Assembly: GCF_042453785.1 (NCBI RefSeq)
Contig: NC_091676.1
Span: forward strand, 1,247,501 to 1,311,500
Direction of reading: 5' to 3'
Source of the DNA: Malus domestica
Taxonomy: Eukaryota; Streptophyta; Magnoliopsida; Rosales; Rosaceae
DNA: 64,000 bases
Positions 23,601-34,600 of this stretch are shown here, piece after piece; the stretch's first letter is position 1; each line of letters begins with the position of its first letter. The notes beneath the pieces were generated by a model. It worked only from the letters and a program-made list of their open reading frames with translations. It ran no database searches and was not told where the DNA came from. The position numbers and the translations under genes are program-made.

Positions 23601-24317
23601 CCTGATTTGGTGCCATTTCTAGAAAGTGCTATTTCTGGGGTAACATCGGCCGGTTCTCCAATTGGTCACTCAGGAACAAGCATCCCATCCCATCAAGCCA
23701 AATATTCTGAACTGTTGGCACGGTATTATGTCTTGAAGAGGCAGCATCTGCTTGCAGCTCGTGTATTACTGAGACTGGCAGAGAGGCGCTCAAATGACAC
23801 GGTGGATGTTCCTGCTCTAGATCAGAGGTTAACATATTTGTCCTTCTTTAGTTCTCACTGGAGACCCGAGTTGTTGTGGTGCCTTTTCCAAACACTCTAT
23901 CAGGGTTTTATATTTACCACAAAATATAGCTAAATAGTTTGTGATGTTTTTCTTTGGGTCTCTTTGTGTTTGTGTTGGGAGTTTTTAGTGCAAGCCGTCA
24001 TCCTAAGTAATGATTTTTGTCAATTCCAGGTATCATTACCTAAGCAATGCAGTCCTACAGGCAAAAAATGCAAGTAACAATGATGGCATGGTAGGTTCTG
24101 CTCGAAGTGCTTATGATGATGGGTTGTTAGATTTGTTGGAAGGAAAGCTTTCTGTCCTTCGTTTTCAGATAAAGATCAAGGAGGAACTTGAGGCTTTTGC
24201 TTCCAGGATAGAAGCTTTGCCTGATGCATTGGAGCCTGTCCAAAGCGGAACTTCTGGTGATGCCAATCTTGCAATTATTGCACTAGAAAAGGCCAAGGAG
24301 CTATCATTAGATTTAAA

Positions 24318-24440
24318 GGAAAATTAATGAAAAGGGCTTGAAAACTTTGAGTTTTAATGATAAGGACAAAATAAAGGGTAAAGTGAATAGTACTAGGATT
24401 GACTTTTTAGTGTAAAAATGTGGTTTTTCGTTAAAGTGAA
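24318..24440 (-). mobile_element. Dispersed MITE-like repeat, truncated
   Basis: Shares long stretches, in reverse orientation, with 38640-38790 (attcactttaac, tttttacactaaaaagtcaa, ctttatcctttattttg, cttttcatta). It starts within exon 9 of the NUP155 pseudogene and abuts the LINE at about 24441. Its other end is not found beyond the LINE (29467 on), so sequence was lost at this junction. Confidence 0.6.
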
Positions 24441-24803
24441 CACGTACACAAAATGGGTGTAGCGGAGATGAGGATGCTTCGTTGGATGTGTGGGCACACG
24501 AGAAAGGATAAGATTATGAATGAGGATATCCGGGGTAAAGTAGGAGTAGCCGAAATTGAAGGAAAGATGAGAGAAAATCGGTTACGGTGGTTTGGACATG
24601 TGCAAAGAAGGCCTACTGACGCTCCGATTAGAAGATGCGACTATGGGACAGAGGTTCAGGGCCGAAGGGGTAGAGGAAGACCTAGGAAAACTTTGGAAGA
24701 GACTCTAAGAAAAGACTTAGAGTACTTGGATCTAACAAAGGACATGACTCAGGATCGAGCACAATGGCGTTCTAAGATTCATATAGCCGATCCCACTCAG
24801 TGA
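24441..24803 (+). pseudogene. RTE LINE C-terminal fragment
   Basis: An open frame of 116 codons (24453-24803) equals the last 116 residues of the intact RTE polyprotein at 14879-18037, with very few changes. It lacks endonuclease and RT domains, so it is only the 5'-truncated remainder of the first LINE in composite copy B. Confidence 0.85.
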
Positions 24804-27800
24804 CTTGGATTTTCCAAGTCTCCAACCGAGAAGTTTTCCTCACTCGGGAAATTAAGGGAACACTACCCCAACCTACATGCTCCACTCAGAAAGCTTCAAC
24901 ATACAAGCTTCAACAAAAGAAAATTCAAAGAACTTAGCGAAGAAGGCTTTGGTGTATTTAACACAATACGTTGAAATGAAGGAAAGCTTATTTATTGATA
25001 TCCCCGATAAGCTACAAATATGTACATATACATTAGTCAAAATAAACACACAAGAGGGAGCCTTCACAAAGGTTGCTTAGGAGAAGTCTCAGCAGTCGGT
25101 AGAGCCCCAGAAAGAGAAGGCACCGGAGGGGGATTATTTAGAGCCTCAGTACTGGACAGAACCCTAGAAGGAGGAGGCATCAGAGGTTGATCATTCGGAG
25201 CTTCATTACGCGATACAGCCCCAGAAGACGAAGGCAATAAATGCCTTTGGAACAAACCCACAAATCTCTGATGATCAAGTAAAACCTGACCATCAGTTTC
25301 CTTCATCTGGTCAAGCTTCCTCTTCATGTTTGTAGCATAGTCATGTGCGAGCCGGTGCAACTGTTTATTCTCATGCTTGAGCCCTCTAATCTCCTGTTTG
25401 AGACTCATCACTTCAGCCGCCAATGATTCAACTTGGCGGGTTCGAGCAAATAGGCGTTGGGCCATATTAGACACAGAACCTGCACACTGAACACTGAGAG
25501 CCAGCGAATCCTTAACAGCTAACTCATCAGACCGTTTGGAAAGTAGTCTGTTATCTTTGGGAGTGAGAAAGTTCCTGGCCACCACCGCAGCGGTCATATC
25601 ATTCTTCATCACGGAATCCCCAACGGTAAGAGGACCAGTAGGGGAGACGAAGGATGGGCGCCATATGTTGTCTGGAGAAGGCGGGGCTGCCTCTTCAACA
25701 AGGTTCAAGTCAAAACGACGGTCGGAGGGGCCAGACATTTTCAAAGGTGTTGAAGAGAGAAGAGGTCAGACAAATCAAGATCTTAGAAGTGCAAGAATGA
25801 AGCTTCTACTGGTGGAGATTCAAGTGTGCTTTGGAACTTAATGCCAGCCCCTATAAAAATCTGCACTCGACGGAGCTTCAGAAATCGAAGAGGCGCCTGC
25901 TCAGAAATCGAAGAGGCGTTTGCTTTCTCAAAAGCTGGGCTGCTTAGAGATCACGAGGGTTGATCTCAGAAATCGAAGAGGCGTTTGCTTTCTCAAAAGT
26001 TGGGCTGCTCAAAGACCACGAAGGCCGATCTCAGAAATCGAAGAGGCGCTCGCTTTCTCAAAAGCTGGGCTCCCCAGAGACCACGAGGGCCGATCTCAGA
26101 AATCGAAGAGGCACCTACTTTTCCAGCCTTGTCAGCACCTGTCACACGCACACTCAGCTTTGCGGAAATTATGGGCATTCTGTCGAAGACTTCTGGGGAA
26201 GTAGAAAACACATGAATCTTACTGTTCAATCACCCACTTCCCACACGCAACAATAGCTCATGGGTACCACAGATAACTTTGCCAAAGTTCTCTGCCAAAG
26301 TTGAGCACGTGAAGCTTGCAGCTCCCATTACATCGCTCTGACCAAGAAGGGTAAAAGAATAGCAAAGAAACAGCACTAACAAAGTTTAGACCCATAAATT
26401 TTGAAGGTCTAGCTACCATATTATTACCCACAAGGGTAAAGGAACAGTACCACTGCTGGATAATTGGAAAGTCCCTGTGTGTCAACCTCTGTGCTTCGTG
26501 GCAAGGTAGACTAGCAAACATGCCCAACCTTTACTCACATTCGAGAAAACACTCCCAACAAGATTGCTTGCTCCAAAATCGAAGAGGCACCGCCCTCCGA
26601 ATCTCGAGAGCCAGACTCCCAACATGATTACTTTCTCAAAAATCGAAGAGACACTGCTCCCCGAATCTTCGAGAGCCAGACCCCCAGCATGATTGCTTTC
26701 TCAAAAATCGATAAGGCATCGTTCTCCGAATCAATCGAAGAGGCGCTCGCTTTCTCAAAAGCTGGGCTGCTCAGAGACCACGAGGGCCGATCTCAGAAAT
26801 CGAAGAGGCACCTACTATTCTAGCCTTGTCAGCACCTGTCACACGCACACTCAGCTTTGCAGAAATTATGGGCATTCTGTCGAAGACTTCTGATGAAGTA
26901 GAAAGCACATGAATCTTATTGTTCAATCACCCACTTCCCACACGCAACAATAGCTCATGGGTACCACAGATAACTTTGCCAAAGTTCTCTGCCAAAGTTG
27001 AGCACGTGAAGCTTGCAGCTCCCACTACATCGCTTTGACCAAGAAAGGTAAAAGAATAGCAAAGAAACAGCACTAACAAAGTTTAGACACATAAATTTTG
27101 AAGGTCTAGCTACCATATTATTACCCACAAGGGTAAAGGAACAGTACCATTGCTAGATAATTGGAAAGTCCCTGTGTGTCAACCTTTGTGCTTCGGGGCA
27201 AGGTAGACTAGCAAACATGCCCAACCTTTACTCACATTCGAGACAACACTCCCAACAGGATTGCTTGCTCCAAAATCGAAGAGGCACCGCCCTCCGAATC
27301 TCGAGAGCCAGACTCCCAACATGATTACTTCCTCAAAAATCGAAGAGACACTGCTCTCCGAATCTCGAGAGCCAGACCCACAGCATGATTGCTTTCTCAA
27401 AAATCGAAGAGGCATCGTTCTCCGAATCTCGAGAGCCAGATACCACAGACCACTTTTTCAAAGTGCTCTGACAGAGTTAAAACATGTGAAACTGGCAGCT
27501 CCCACTACCGTGCTATGACCAAGCAGGGTAAATGAATAGCATTACTACTTGTTGTTAGGGAGACTCCTATATATGTCGACCTCCATCCCCAACGGACAGG
27601 CAGACCTGCAAAAATGCTCAACCCTTCATCATATATGAGAGGGCACTCCCAACGAAGCCTTTCGAAATATTCAGCTTTCTTTCCTCCCGATAATACCTCT
27701 GCAAACAAGCTATACTAGAGCAAGAATATCTCATATCATCAGGGTTAAAAGCAAGAGTATCCCATATCATGCTTTTTCCCTGTCTTTTCCTTTGGCCTTG

Positions 27801-28825
27801 TTTTTACCTGCAAGACAAGGAGAAAGAGAGCAATCAGTCAGCACTTGGAATCAAGCTTCCAGCCAGGAACTGACTGCCTGGAACCCCTTACCTGATTACT
27901 TACCTGGCATTGCTCTCGAGTACTCATCTTCAACATCTTATGTGTCCAGGGAAGATTCCGCATCTGCTTGAGGAACAGATAGGGCAAGTGCGAAGGATAC
28001 AAGGAAGCATGTGGAGACAAGCGTAACAGCACACGTGCCGATACATCCATTACTCTGTCAAAAGCAAAAGTATCCCATATCAGCAGGGTGGAACGTACTC
28101 TAGATTTGATGGACTTGTTTTGACCCTCAAATTCTTCAGTCGGCCTTATATTCTGGAGGAAACCAGAAAACCCTCCAGCTCAGTTCAAGAATAAGCCTGT
28201 GGAAAGTTACTTCTTCAAAAACAAAAGTATCTCATATCATATCTTCTCATTTTTCTTCTCTTTATCCTTCATGCTGCTGCAAGATGGGGAGAAGGTGAAC
28301 AATCAGTCGGAGCTCTGATTGCTTACCTTGTCTGTCACCTTTTTCAGCAGACCCCCTAGCTCGGCGACATGGGGGACTCTTACTACATGGTTTGTATCGC
28401 GCTTGACCAAGCTTGAAACTACAAGTAAGCTTCAAGTGAAATTGATACATTACCTTGTGCATCTCCACCAGTTAAAGATACCACCCCTGGATGGAGGAAG
28501 AGTACTTCCAGAGAAGATGCCACATCTACCTATGAGACAGATAAGGCAAGTCAAGACGACACCACACTCCGATACTTAGAAGTTTCGTGATTACGAGATC
28601 ATTCTCCCACAATATTTCCTAATGTCATTTGTACTAAATCATTCACTTGTACTCACTAAAGGAGAGCTTGAACCTATGTACTTGTGTAAACCCTTCACAA
28701 TTAATGAGAACTCTTCTATTCCGTGGACGTAGCCAATCTGGGTGAACCACGTACATCTTGTGTTTGCTTTCCTATCTCTATCCATTTATATACTTATCCA
28801 CACTAATGACCGGAGCAATCTAGCG
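24804..28825 (-). mobile_element. Foreign segment X, copy B
   Basis: Inverted, near-identical counterpart of 10613-14878, about 240 bp shorter because it has fewer repeat units (arrays at 25865-26120, 26570-26810 and 27250-27445). It includes the gatatg-type short repeats, the TATA box and the 224-aa ORF. Copies A and B together form long inverted repeats about 10 kb apart. Confidence 0.8.
25064..25738 (-). CDS. X-element coiled-coil protein, copy B, 224 aa
   Basis: Same length as copy A, with about half a dozen amino-acid differences (ARNFLTP for ARNLLTP, VSRNEAP for VPRNEAP, EALNNPPPVP for EAPNDPPPMP). The ATG at 25738 has the shared leader and a TATA box (25851-25860, ctataaaaat on the plus strand). 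The frame is intact, and it is antisense to the surrounding LINE and to the NUP155 pseudogene. Function unknown; see copy A for the domain description. Confidence 0.7.
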   Translation of the reverse strand: MSGPSDRRFDLNLVEEAAPPSPDNIWRPSFVSPTGPLTVGDSVMKNDMTAAVVARNFLTPKDNRLLSKRSDELAVKDSLALSVQCAGSVSNMAQRLFARTRQVESLAAEVMSLKQEIRGLKHENKQLHRLAHDYATNMKRKLDQMKETDGQVLLDHQRFVGLFQRHLLPSSSGAVSRNEAPNDQPLMPPPSRVLSSTEALNNPPPVPSLSGALPTAETSPKQPL

Positions 28826-29206
28826 AAGATCACAAAAAGCGACCGTTTTCGCTACCTAGGATCTATCTTGCAAGAGAACGGAGAATTAGATGGAGATCTC
28901 AACCATAGAATACGAGCTGGATGGATGAAGTGTAAGAGTGCATCCGGCGTGTTGTGTGACCGTCGTAGGCCACTGAAGCTCAAAGGAAAATTTTATAGGA
29001 CGGCAATAAGGCCAGTGATGTTGTATGGCACAGAATGTTGGGCGGTGAAGCATCAACACGTACACAAAATGGGTGTAGCGGAGATGAGGATGCTTTGTGG
29101 GATGTGTGGGCACACGAGAAAGGATAAGATTGGGAATGAGGATATCCGAGGTAAAGTAGGAGTAGCCGAAATTGTAGGAAAGATGAGAGAAAATCGGCTC
29201 CGGTGA
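28742..29206 (+). pseudogene. X-LINE fusion frame
   Basis: A 154-codon frame starts in X (MNHVHLVFAFLSLSIYIL) and runs without a stop into the LINE C-terminal region ([15 protein letters not shown]). Its counterpart in copy A (10301-10708, minus strand, 135 codons) has the same first 24 or so residues with one change. It stops early in the LINE part in both. It is more likely a by-product of the junction than a gene. Confidence 0.45.
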
Positions 29207-30457
29207 TTTGGACATTTGGACATGTGCAAAGAAGGCCGACTGACGCTCCGGTTCGATGATGTGACTACGGGACAGAGGTTCAGGGCCGAAGGGGTAGAGG
29301 AAGACCTAGGAAAACTTTGGAAGAGACCCTAAGAAAAGACTTAGAGTACTTGGATCTAACGGAGGACATGACACAAAACCGAGCGCAATGGCGTTCTAGG
29401 ATTCATATAGCCGACCCCACTTAGTGGGAAAAGGCTTTGTTGTTGTTGTTGTTGTTGTTGTTGTCAATCACTCTGTTATTTCAAATTGCACCGTACTGCT
29501 TAATGAGTTGGGGAAATCTCGTTTTCATTTATAACTGAATTTTTGCTTTTCCTCTGCTGCACACAGATATGTCTAGAAATGCTATACTTTGCATACTATT
29601 CTGGTGATGATGATAGTAGCATCGTACGGGAGACTTGGGCTAGATTGATTGATCAAGCTCTTTCAAGGGGTGGCATTGCTGAAGCTTGTGCAGTTTTGAA
29701 GAGAGTTGGTTCTCACATTTATCCTGGAGATGGAGCTGGTTTACCCCTAGACACATTGTGTCTACACCTCGAGAAAGCTGCAATGGTATATTGGAGAAAC
29801 TCACACGCACAAACTCTAACTCATATATGGGGCACAAGTAGCTATAGAAGTTTGATTACTTAAAAAATTAGAGTTACGTGATTTTTTATTTTTTTTTGTT
29901 TCATGTCTTTGTAGGATCGACTGGAATCAGGGGTTGAATCGGTTGGGGGTGAAGATGTGGCAAGGGCTCTTCTTGCTGCATGCAAGGGTGCAACTGAGCC
30001 TGTATTGAACACTTATGACCAACTGTTGACGAGTGGTGCTATTTTGCCTTCACCAAACCTTAGGTTACGCCTTCTCCGATCAGTGCTAGTAGTACTGCGA
30101 GAGTGGGCAATGTCTGTGTTTGCACAGAGAATGGGTACTAGTGCTACTGGAGCTTCGTTAATTTTAGGTGGAACTTTCTCGATGGAGCAAACCGCAGTCC
30201 TCAACCAAGGGGTTCGAGATAAGATCTCAAGTGCAGCAAACAGGTAAGCATTTTCTTCGCTAAACATCGTTAAGAGTTTCAATCTATGATTATGTTCCGA
30301 GGTTAAGTTCTTTTGTTCCTGCTGTACGTGAAATTTCAGGTATACGACGGAGGTACGAAGGTTGGCCCTTCCGCAAAGCCAGACTGAAGCTGTTTACCAT
30401 GGCTTTCGAGAACTCGAAGAATCGCTGAAAAGTCCCTTTTCCTTTGATCGGTTTTGA

Positions 30458-31693
30458 TTGTTCATTGTACCATATACAGTGTACGAAAATTTTCTTTTTA
30501 CTTACAACATTTTTTTCTTTTAAATTATGTTGTAATTTTCTGCAAAAGCGATGCAGCGATGAACAAGGAATGACACTTTAGTTTTTTTTGAACAATTTTT
30601 TTTTCTTTTTAAAGAAAATAAACTCAAATTACATAGTGTTCTAAAAAAGTACTTAAAAAAATAAAGCACTTTTCCGTGTTCATGTTGCACTTTTAGATCT
30701 TGGGCCTCGTGATACAATATTGGATTTAGATTTTGTTATTCAATTAAGGAGAGTGGTTAAAAATTTGTAATACAAGTTATTTCGTAACATCATATAATTA
30801 TTATAAATTTACTTTAAAGATTTCGACAGAATAAAATATTATTTAGAGCTTTAGATTTGTGGGTCAATTTATCTTAATGATTAAAAAACTAATCTGAAGA
30901 TAATATTTTAATAAATACACTGAAAATGGTTTATTATTCAACTAAACTTAAAATAGTTTACTTATAAGGAGCGTTAAATTTTATGACCAAATTTGTTATT
31001 TTTCTTTGTATTACGTCAATGTACCATCTGATGTGACATGAAGTTAAAAATTACAACTCATAGTCAACAAGATAAAAGAATTAAATTGTTAGATTAAGTC
31101 GTGATTAGGCAGATTTGGAATAAATAATCGTTGATGAACTAGTAGAGAAACCAAATACAGACATTTTCAGCCGATCATCCATCATCATCAAAAAACGAGG
31201 GTACATCCGTCTTTTCGACCAACAACCAGATTTCCAACCTCCGTTAGCAGCACCTCCCGAGACCGCCCCCACCCCCAATAGTCAATACAGAGAGAGAGAG
31301 AGAGAGAGAAAAAAAAAAAAAAAAGAAGAGAGAGAGAGAGAGAGGACTGCCACGACTGAGACTAGAAGGCACAGACAAACAGCCCAAAAACCAAATAAAG
31401 AAATAAAATATTAGAAATTATAAGCGAAAAAAAGAATACGAAAACCAAAGCAAAAACTTCCGTAGAAATTTTGCGTAGCAGTTTTCTTCAATTTCCGATT
31501 CGTTTCAAATTTCTGCAGATCTGATTTTCCACCGGAGTTATCGGATTCCTGAAGTCTTGGATTCCGGCGAAAACCCTAGAGAAATGTTCCGATTGGAGCA
31601 GGAGAAGATCCGGAAGAATTTGACGCCCGAATTCTGTGTGCTTCGATCGGTGAATTCATTTATTTGAAAAAATTGTAATTCCTAGGGTCTGAC
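30458..31693 (+). other. Spacer between the NUP155 pseudogene and VAC14
   Basis: AT-rich DNA without recognisable genes to about 31140. The stretch from 31200 is probably VAC14 promoter and 5' UTR. It includes a purine microsatellite of GA dinucleotides broken by an A run (about 31289-31344). Confidence 0.5.
31289..31344 (+). repeat. (GA)n / poly-A microsatellite in the VAC14 5' region
   Basis: About ten GA units, about 16 A residues, then more GA units. GA-rich tracts are common in plant promoters and 5' UTRs and bind GAGA-binding BBR/BPC proteins. A regulatory role here is inference. Confidence 0.7.
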
Positions 31694-34600
31694 ATGGCCG
31701 ACGCTCTCTCGGTGATTCCCGCGGGCGTCCTCCGCAACCTCGCGGACAAGCTCTACGAGAAGCGCAAGAATGCCGCTCTTGAGGTCTCCTTCTTGCATCG
31801 ATTCGTTATGTTGCTAGGTTTTCGAGTTGTTGCAATTAGATCTTGAAATTGTATTTTAATTTGTTTCGTGTGCAGGTTGAGGGAATAGTGAAACAGCTCA
31901 CGAATGCCGGGGATCACGATAAGATTACGGCTGTGATCAATTTGCTCACTACGGAATTCACTTACTCGCCGCAAGCGAATCACCGGAAGGTATTGGTGTT
32001 GGTGTCAATTTCAATTTGCCAGTTGGTTGTTTTATAGACTAATTTGAAGTTCAATTTGTGTGCTTATCCTTTTCCATGTTGTTAAAGTTTCAAGTACACG
32101 GATTTTGAATATATTTGTTGAATTTTGTATAGGGAGGATTGATAGGATTAGCTGCTGCAACAGTTGGGTTGACCATTGAAGCGGCTCAGCATCTTGAGGT
32201 AAGGGTTTGGGTACACATTGATCGATTTTTAATTTACCAAAAAAGGGTATAGATCCTGGATATGTGTGTAATTAAGTTTCCCAAGTTAGTTATAGCAAGG
32301 GTTACAGATAGGATACTTAGTTTTGCTAATTAAAATTAGCAATTAACATGGGCACAGTGTGCTAGTCTTTCACTCTAGATGACTAAATCACTGCTTGTTA
32401 ACCCACCATAATGTTGTTTTGTGGAAGATGCAATCAAACTAAGATGAGGATAACTAAGCTTGATGAACCTAAGTGAATTATCAAAGATTCATTTAGAAAT
32501 ATTTGTAACTTGTAAACTTGTAAGTCTTTCAAAAGTTATCTTAATTGAATTGAATGCCCGCTGAATATAGTGGATTTACATATAAGCCTAAAACGAGTAG
32601 TGATTTGTTGCGGGAAGCATGATGCCAAAGTTTGGATCTTCTCTTTCTGAAAAGTATGAGTTTCATAGCTATAATATGCATTTCTGACTTGATTTAAGTT
32701 ACAAATTCTTCTTGGTGTTGAATATTTCTTCTGCTTCTGATTCACCCTGCCAGCAAATTGTGCCACCTGTGCTTAATTCCTTTTCGGACCAAGATAGCAG
32801 AGTTCGTTATTATGCTTGTGAGGCGCTATATAACATTGCAAAGGTGGCTGAATTTTTAACTTATTATTCTGTTTTTCTCACCTGGCCTTGATTTAATTTA
32901 ATTTGATTTTTACTGGCTTGCAGGTTGTAAGAGGAGATTTTATCATATTCTTTAATCAGATATTTGATGCCTTGTGTAAGCTTTCAACAGACTCGGATGC
33001 TAACGTACAAAGTGCTGCTCATCTTTTAGATCGGCTTGTAAAGGTACATAAACTTCAAAATATAGGCTTTTGTCTACCCCTAAAACATCAGATTTTCTCA
33101 ATTGTTTGTCTTCAAAATAGGCATTTATTTCTGTTATATTAACTTCAACTTTTTATTTGGAAGCAGGATATTGTTACTGAAAGTGATCAATTCAGGTAAT
33201 ATTCTTGATCTGGATTTGTCTCTCAAAACATTCTTACAACACTTACAATGTACCTTTGTTTTAATGTTCTTTCCCTTTCACAGCATTGAAGAATTTATTC
33301 CACTGTTGAGGGAGCGTATGAATGTCCTGAATCCCTATGTTCGTCAGTTTTTGGTTGGATGGATCACTGTCTTAGACAGTGTTCCAGATATTGACATGCT
33401 GGGATTTCTTCCTGATTTTCTTGATGGTAATTGTTTATACTATGAAAGATTGATGTGCTTCTCTCATTTCTCATCTTTTCCGATAATTGCATATGAACTC
33501 ACAGTTTGCTTATAAATCTCAGGCTTGTTCAATATGTTAAGTGATTCAAGCCATGAGATTAGGCAACAAGCTGATTCAGCACTTTCAGAGTTTCTCCAAG
33601 AGATCAAGAACTCCCCAGTAAGACTTCTAACTGTTGATGAACCAATCCTGCAATGATGTTTGTAGTATGTGTTTCACTATTTACTTTTTTTTAGAACCTG
33701 TGCCAGTCTTTTCCATATGATCAGTTTTCTTCTTTAACTGAATTGATAAAAGTATATATCTTGTTCATTTGTAATTTTCTGACTCGAGCAGTGCTACTCT
33801 TGAAGTCTGTAGATTATGGTCGCATGGCTGAAATACTGGTACAGAGGGCTGCTTCACCGGATGAATTTACTCGGTTAACAGCTATCACATGGGTAAGTAT
33901 GAGTAAACTAGAGAAGTATTTACTCATTGGTATCATTGTCCTCTGGTATTCTTATAAATAAAAATAAAAAAGGCTTTTCTCGATATTCAGAAAGATAACT
34001 AGTCTGTTTGACCTGTATTATATTGAAAGCCTTACACATGTGCTTTCTGCTGTGCAGATAAATGAGTTTGTAAAACTTGGTGGGGACCAGCTTGTTCCCT
34101 ATTATGCTGATATTCTGGGAGCGATTTTACCCTGCATATCTGATAAAGAAGAGAAAATTAGAGTGGTAGGTTTATTCTCCTCTTCCTATATATCTGGTTT
34201 CACTGCTTCAACATATTTCCTCCACTGAACTCCTTTTCCCTCTCTCAACTAAAGGTTGCTCGTGAAACCAATGAGGAGATTCGTGCCATTAAGGCTGATC
34301 CAGCTGAAGGGTTTGACGTTGGAGCAATCCTCTCTATTGCAAGGAGGTGTAGTTTTTCCACCAAAACAAGCTTGGGTTATATGTTTTTAGAATTTACCTT
34401 TTTTATTTTATGGGTATAAATAGGGCTTCAGTTTGTTGTGGAGCTGCTGTCCATTCGGAAGTTGGGTTTTATATTTTTATGATAAAACATTTATTATGCT
34501 TAATTTTTTTTTGTATTGATTTGAGAATATTTTCTGATCAGGCAATTATCTAGTGAATGGGAGGCTACTAGAATCGAAGCACTGCACTGGATTTCAAACC

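Larger units (their letters stand above)
24441..29466 (+). mobile_element. 5'-truncated RTE-X composite (copy B)
   Basis: Order on the plus strand: last about 360 bp of the LINE coding region (24441-24803), X in antisense (24804-28825), second LINE 3' end (about 28826-29440), (GTT)n tail (29440-29466). Both internal junctions are the same as in copy A (…cccactcag|tgacttgg… and …tagcgaagatcac|aaaaagcgacc…). The 5' truncation in the LINE is typical of target-primed reverse transcription. No convincing target duplication was found. Confidence 0.85.
18670..30457 (+). pseudogene. NUP155: NUP155 nucleoporin pseudogene
   Basis: Homologue of the inner-ring scaffold nucleoporin Nup155. Exons, matched by similarity: 18670-18828, 19217-19386, 19557-19682, 20282-20544, 20801-22450, 22545-22757, 22898-23137, 23240-23827, 24030-about 24318, 29567-29785, 29915-30243, 30340-30457. 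Family words include WPPLVEVVDNWELPL, GRDGHIYELHYTT, HHVTRLVQG, YYTGPDGRGAVDD and ARLIDQALSRGGIAEAC. Lesions: a 1-base deletion in a T run near 19643; a 1-base deletion near 21356; nonsense TAA at 22316-22318 in an otherwise open frame; a 5-base deletion near 23090; and exon 9 broken at about 24318 by a MITE plus the 5-kb LINE-X composite. About 17 codons of the next exon are lost or degraded. Splice sites are otherwise intact, so decay is fairly recent. Other genes in the window have no such errors, which argues against poor base calling. Confidence 0.88.
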
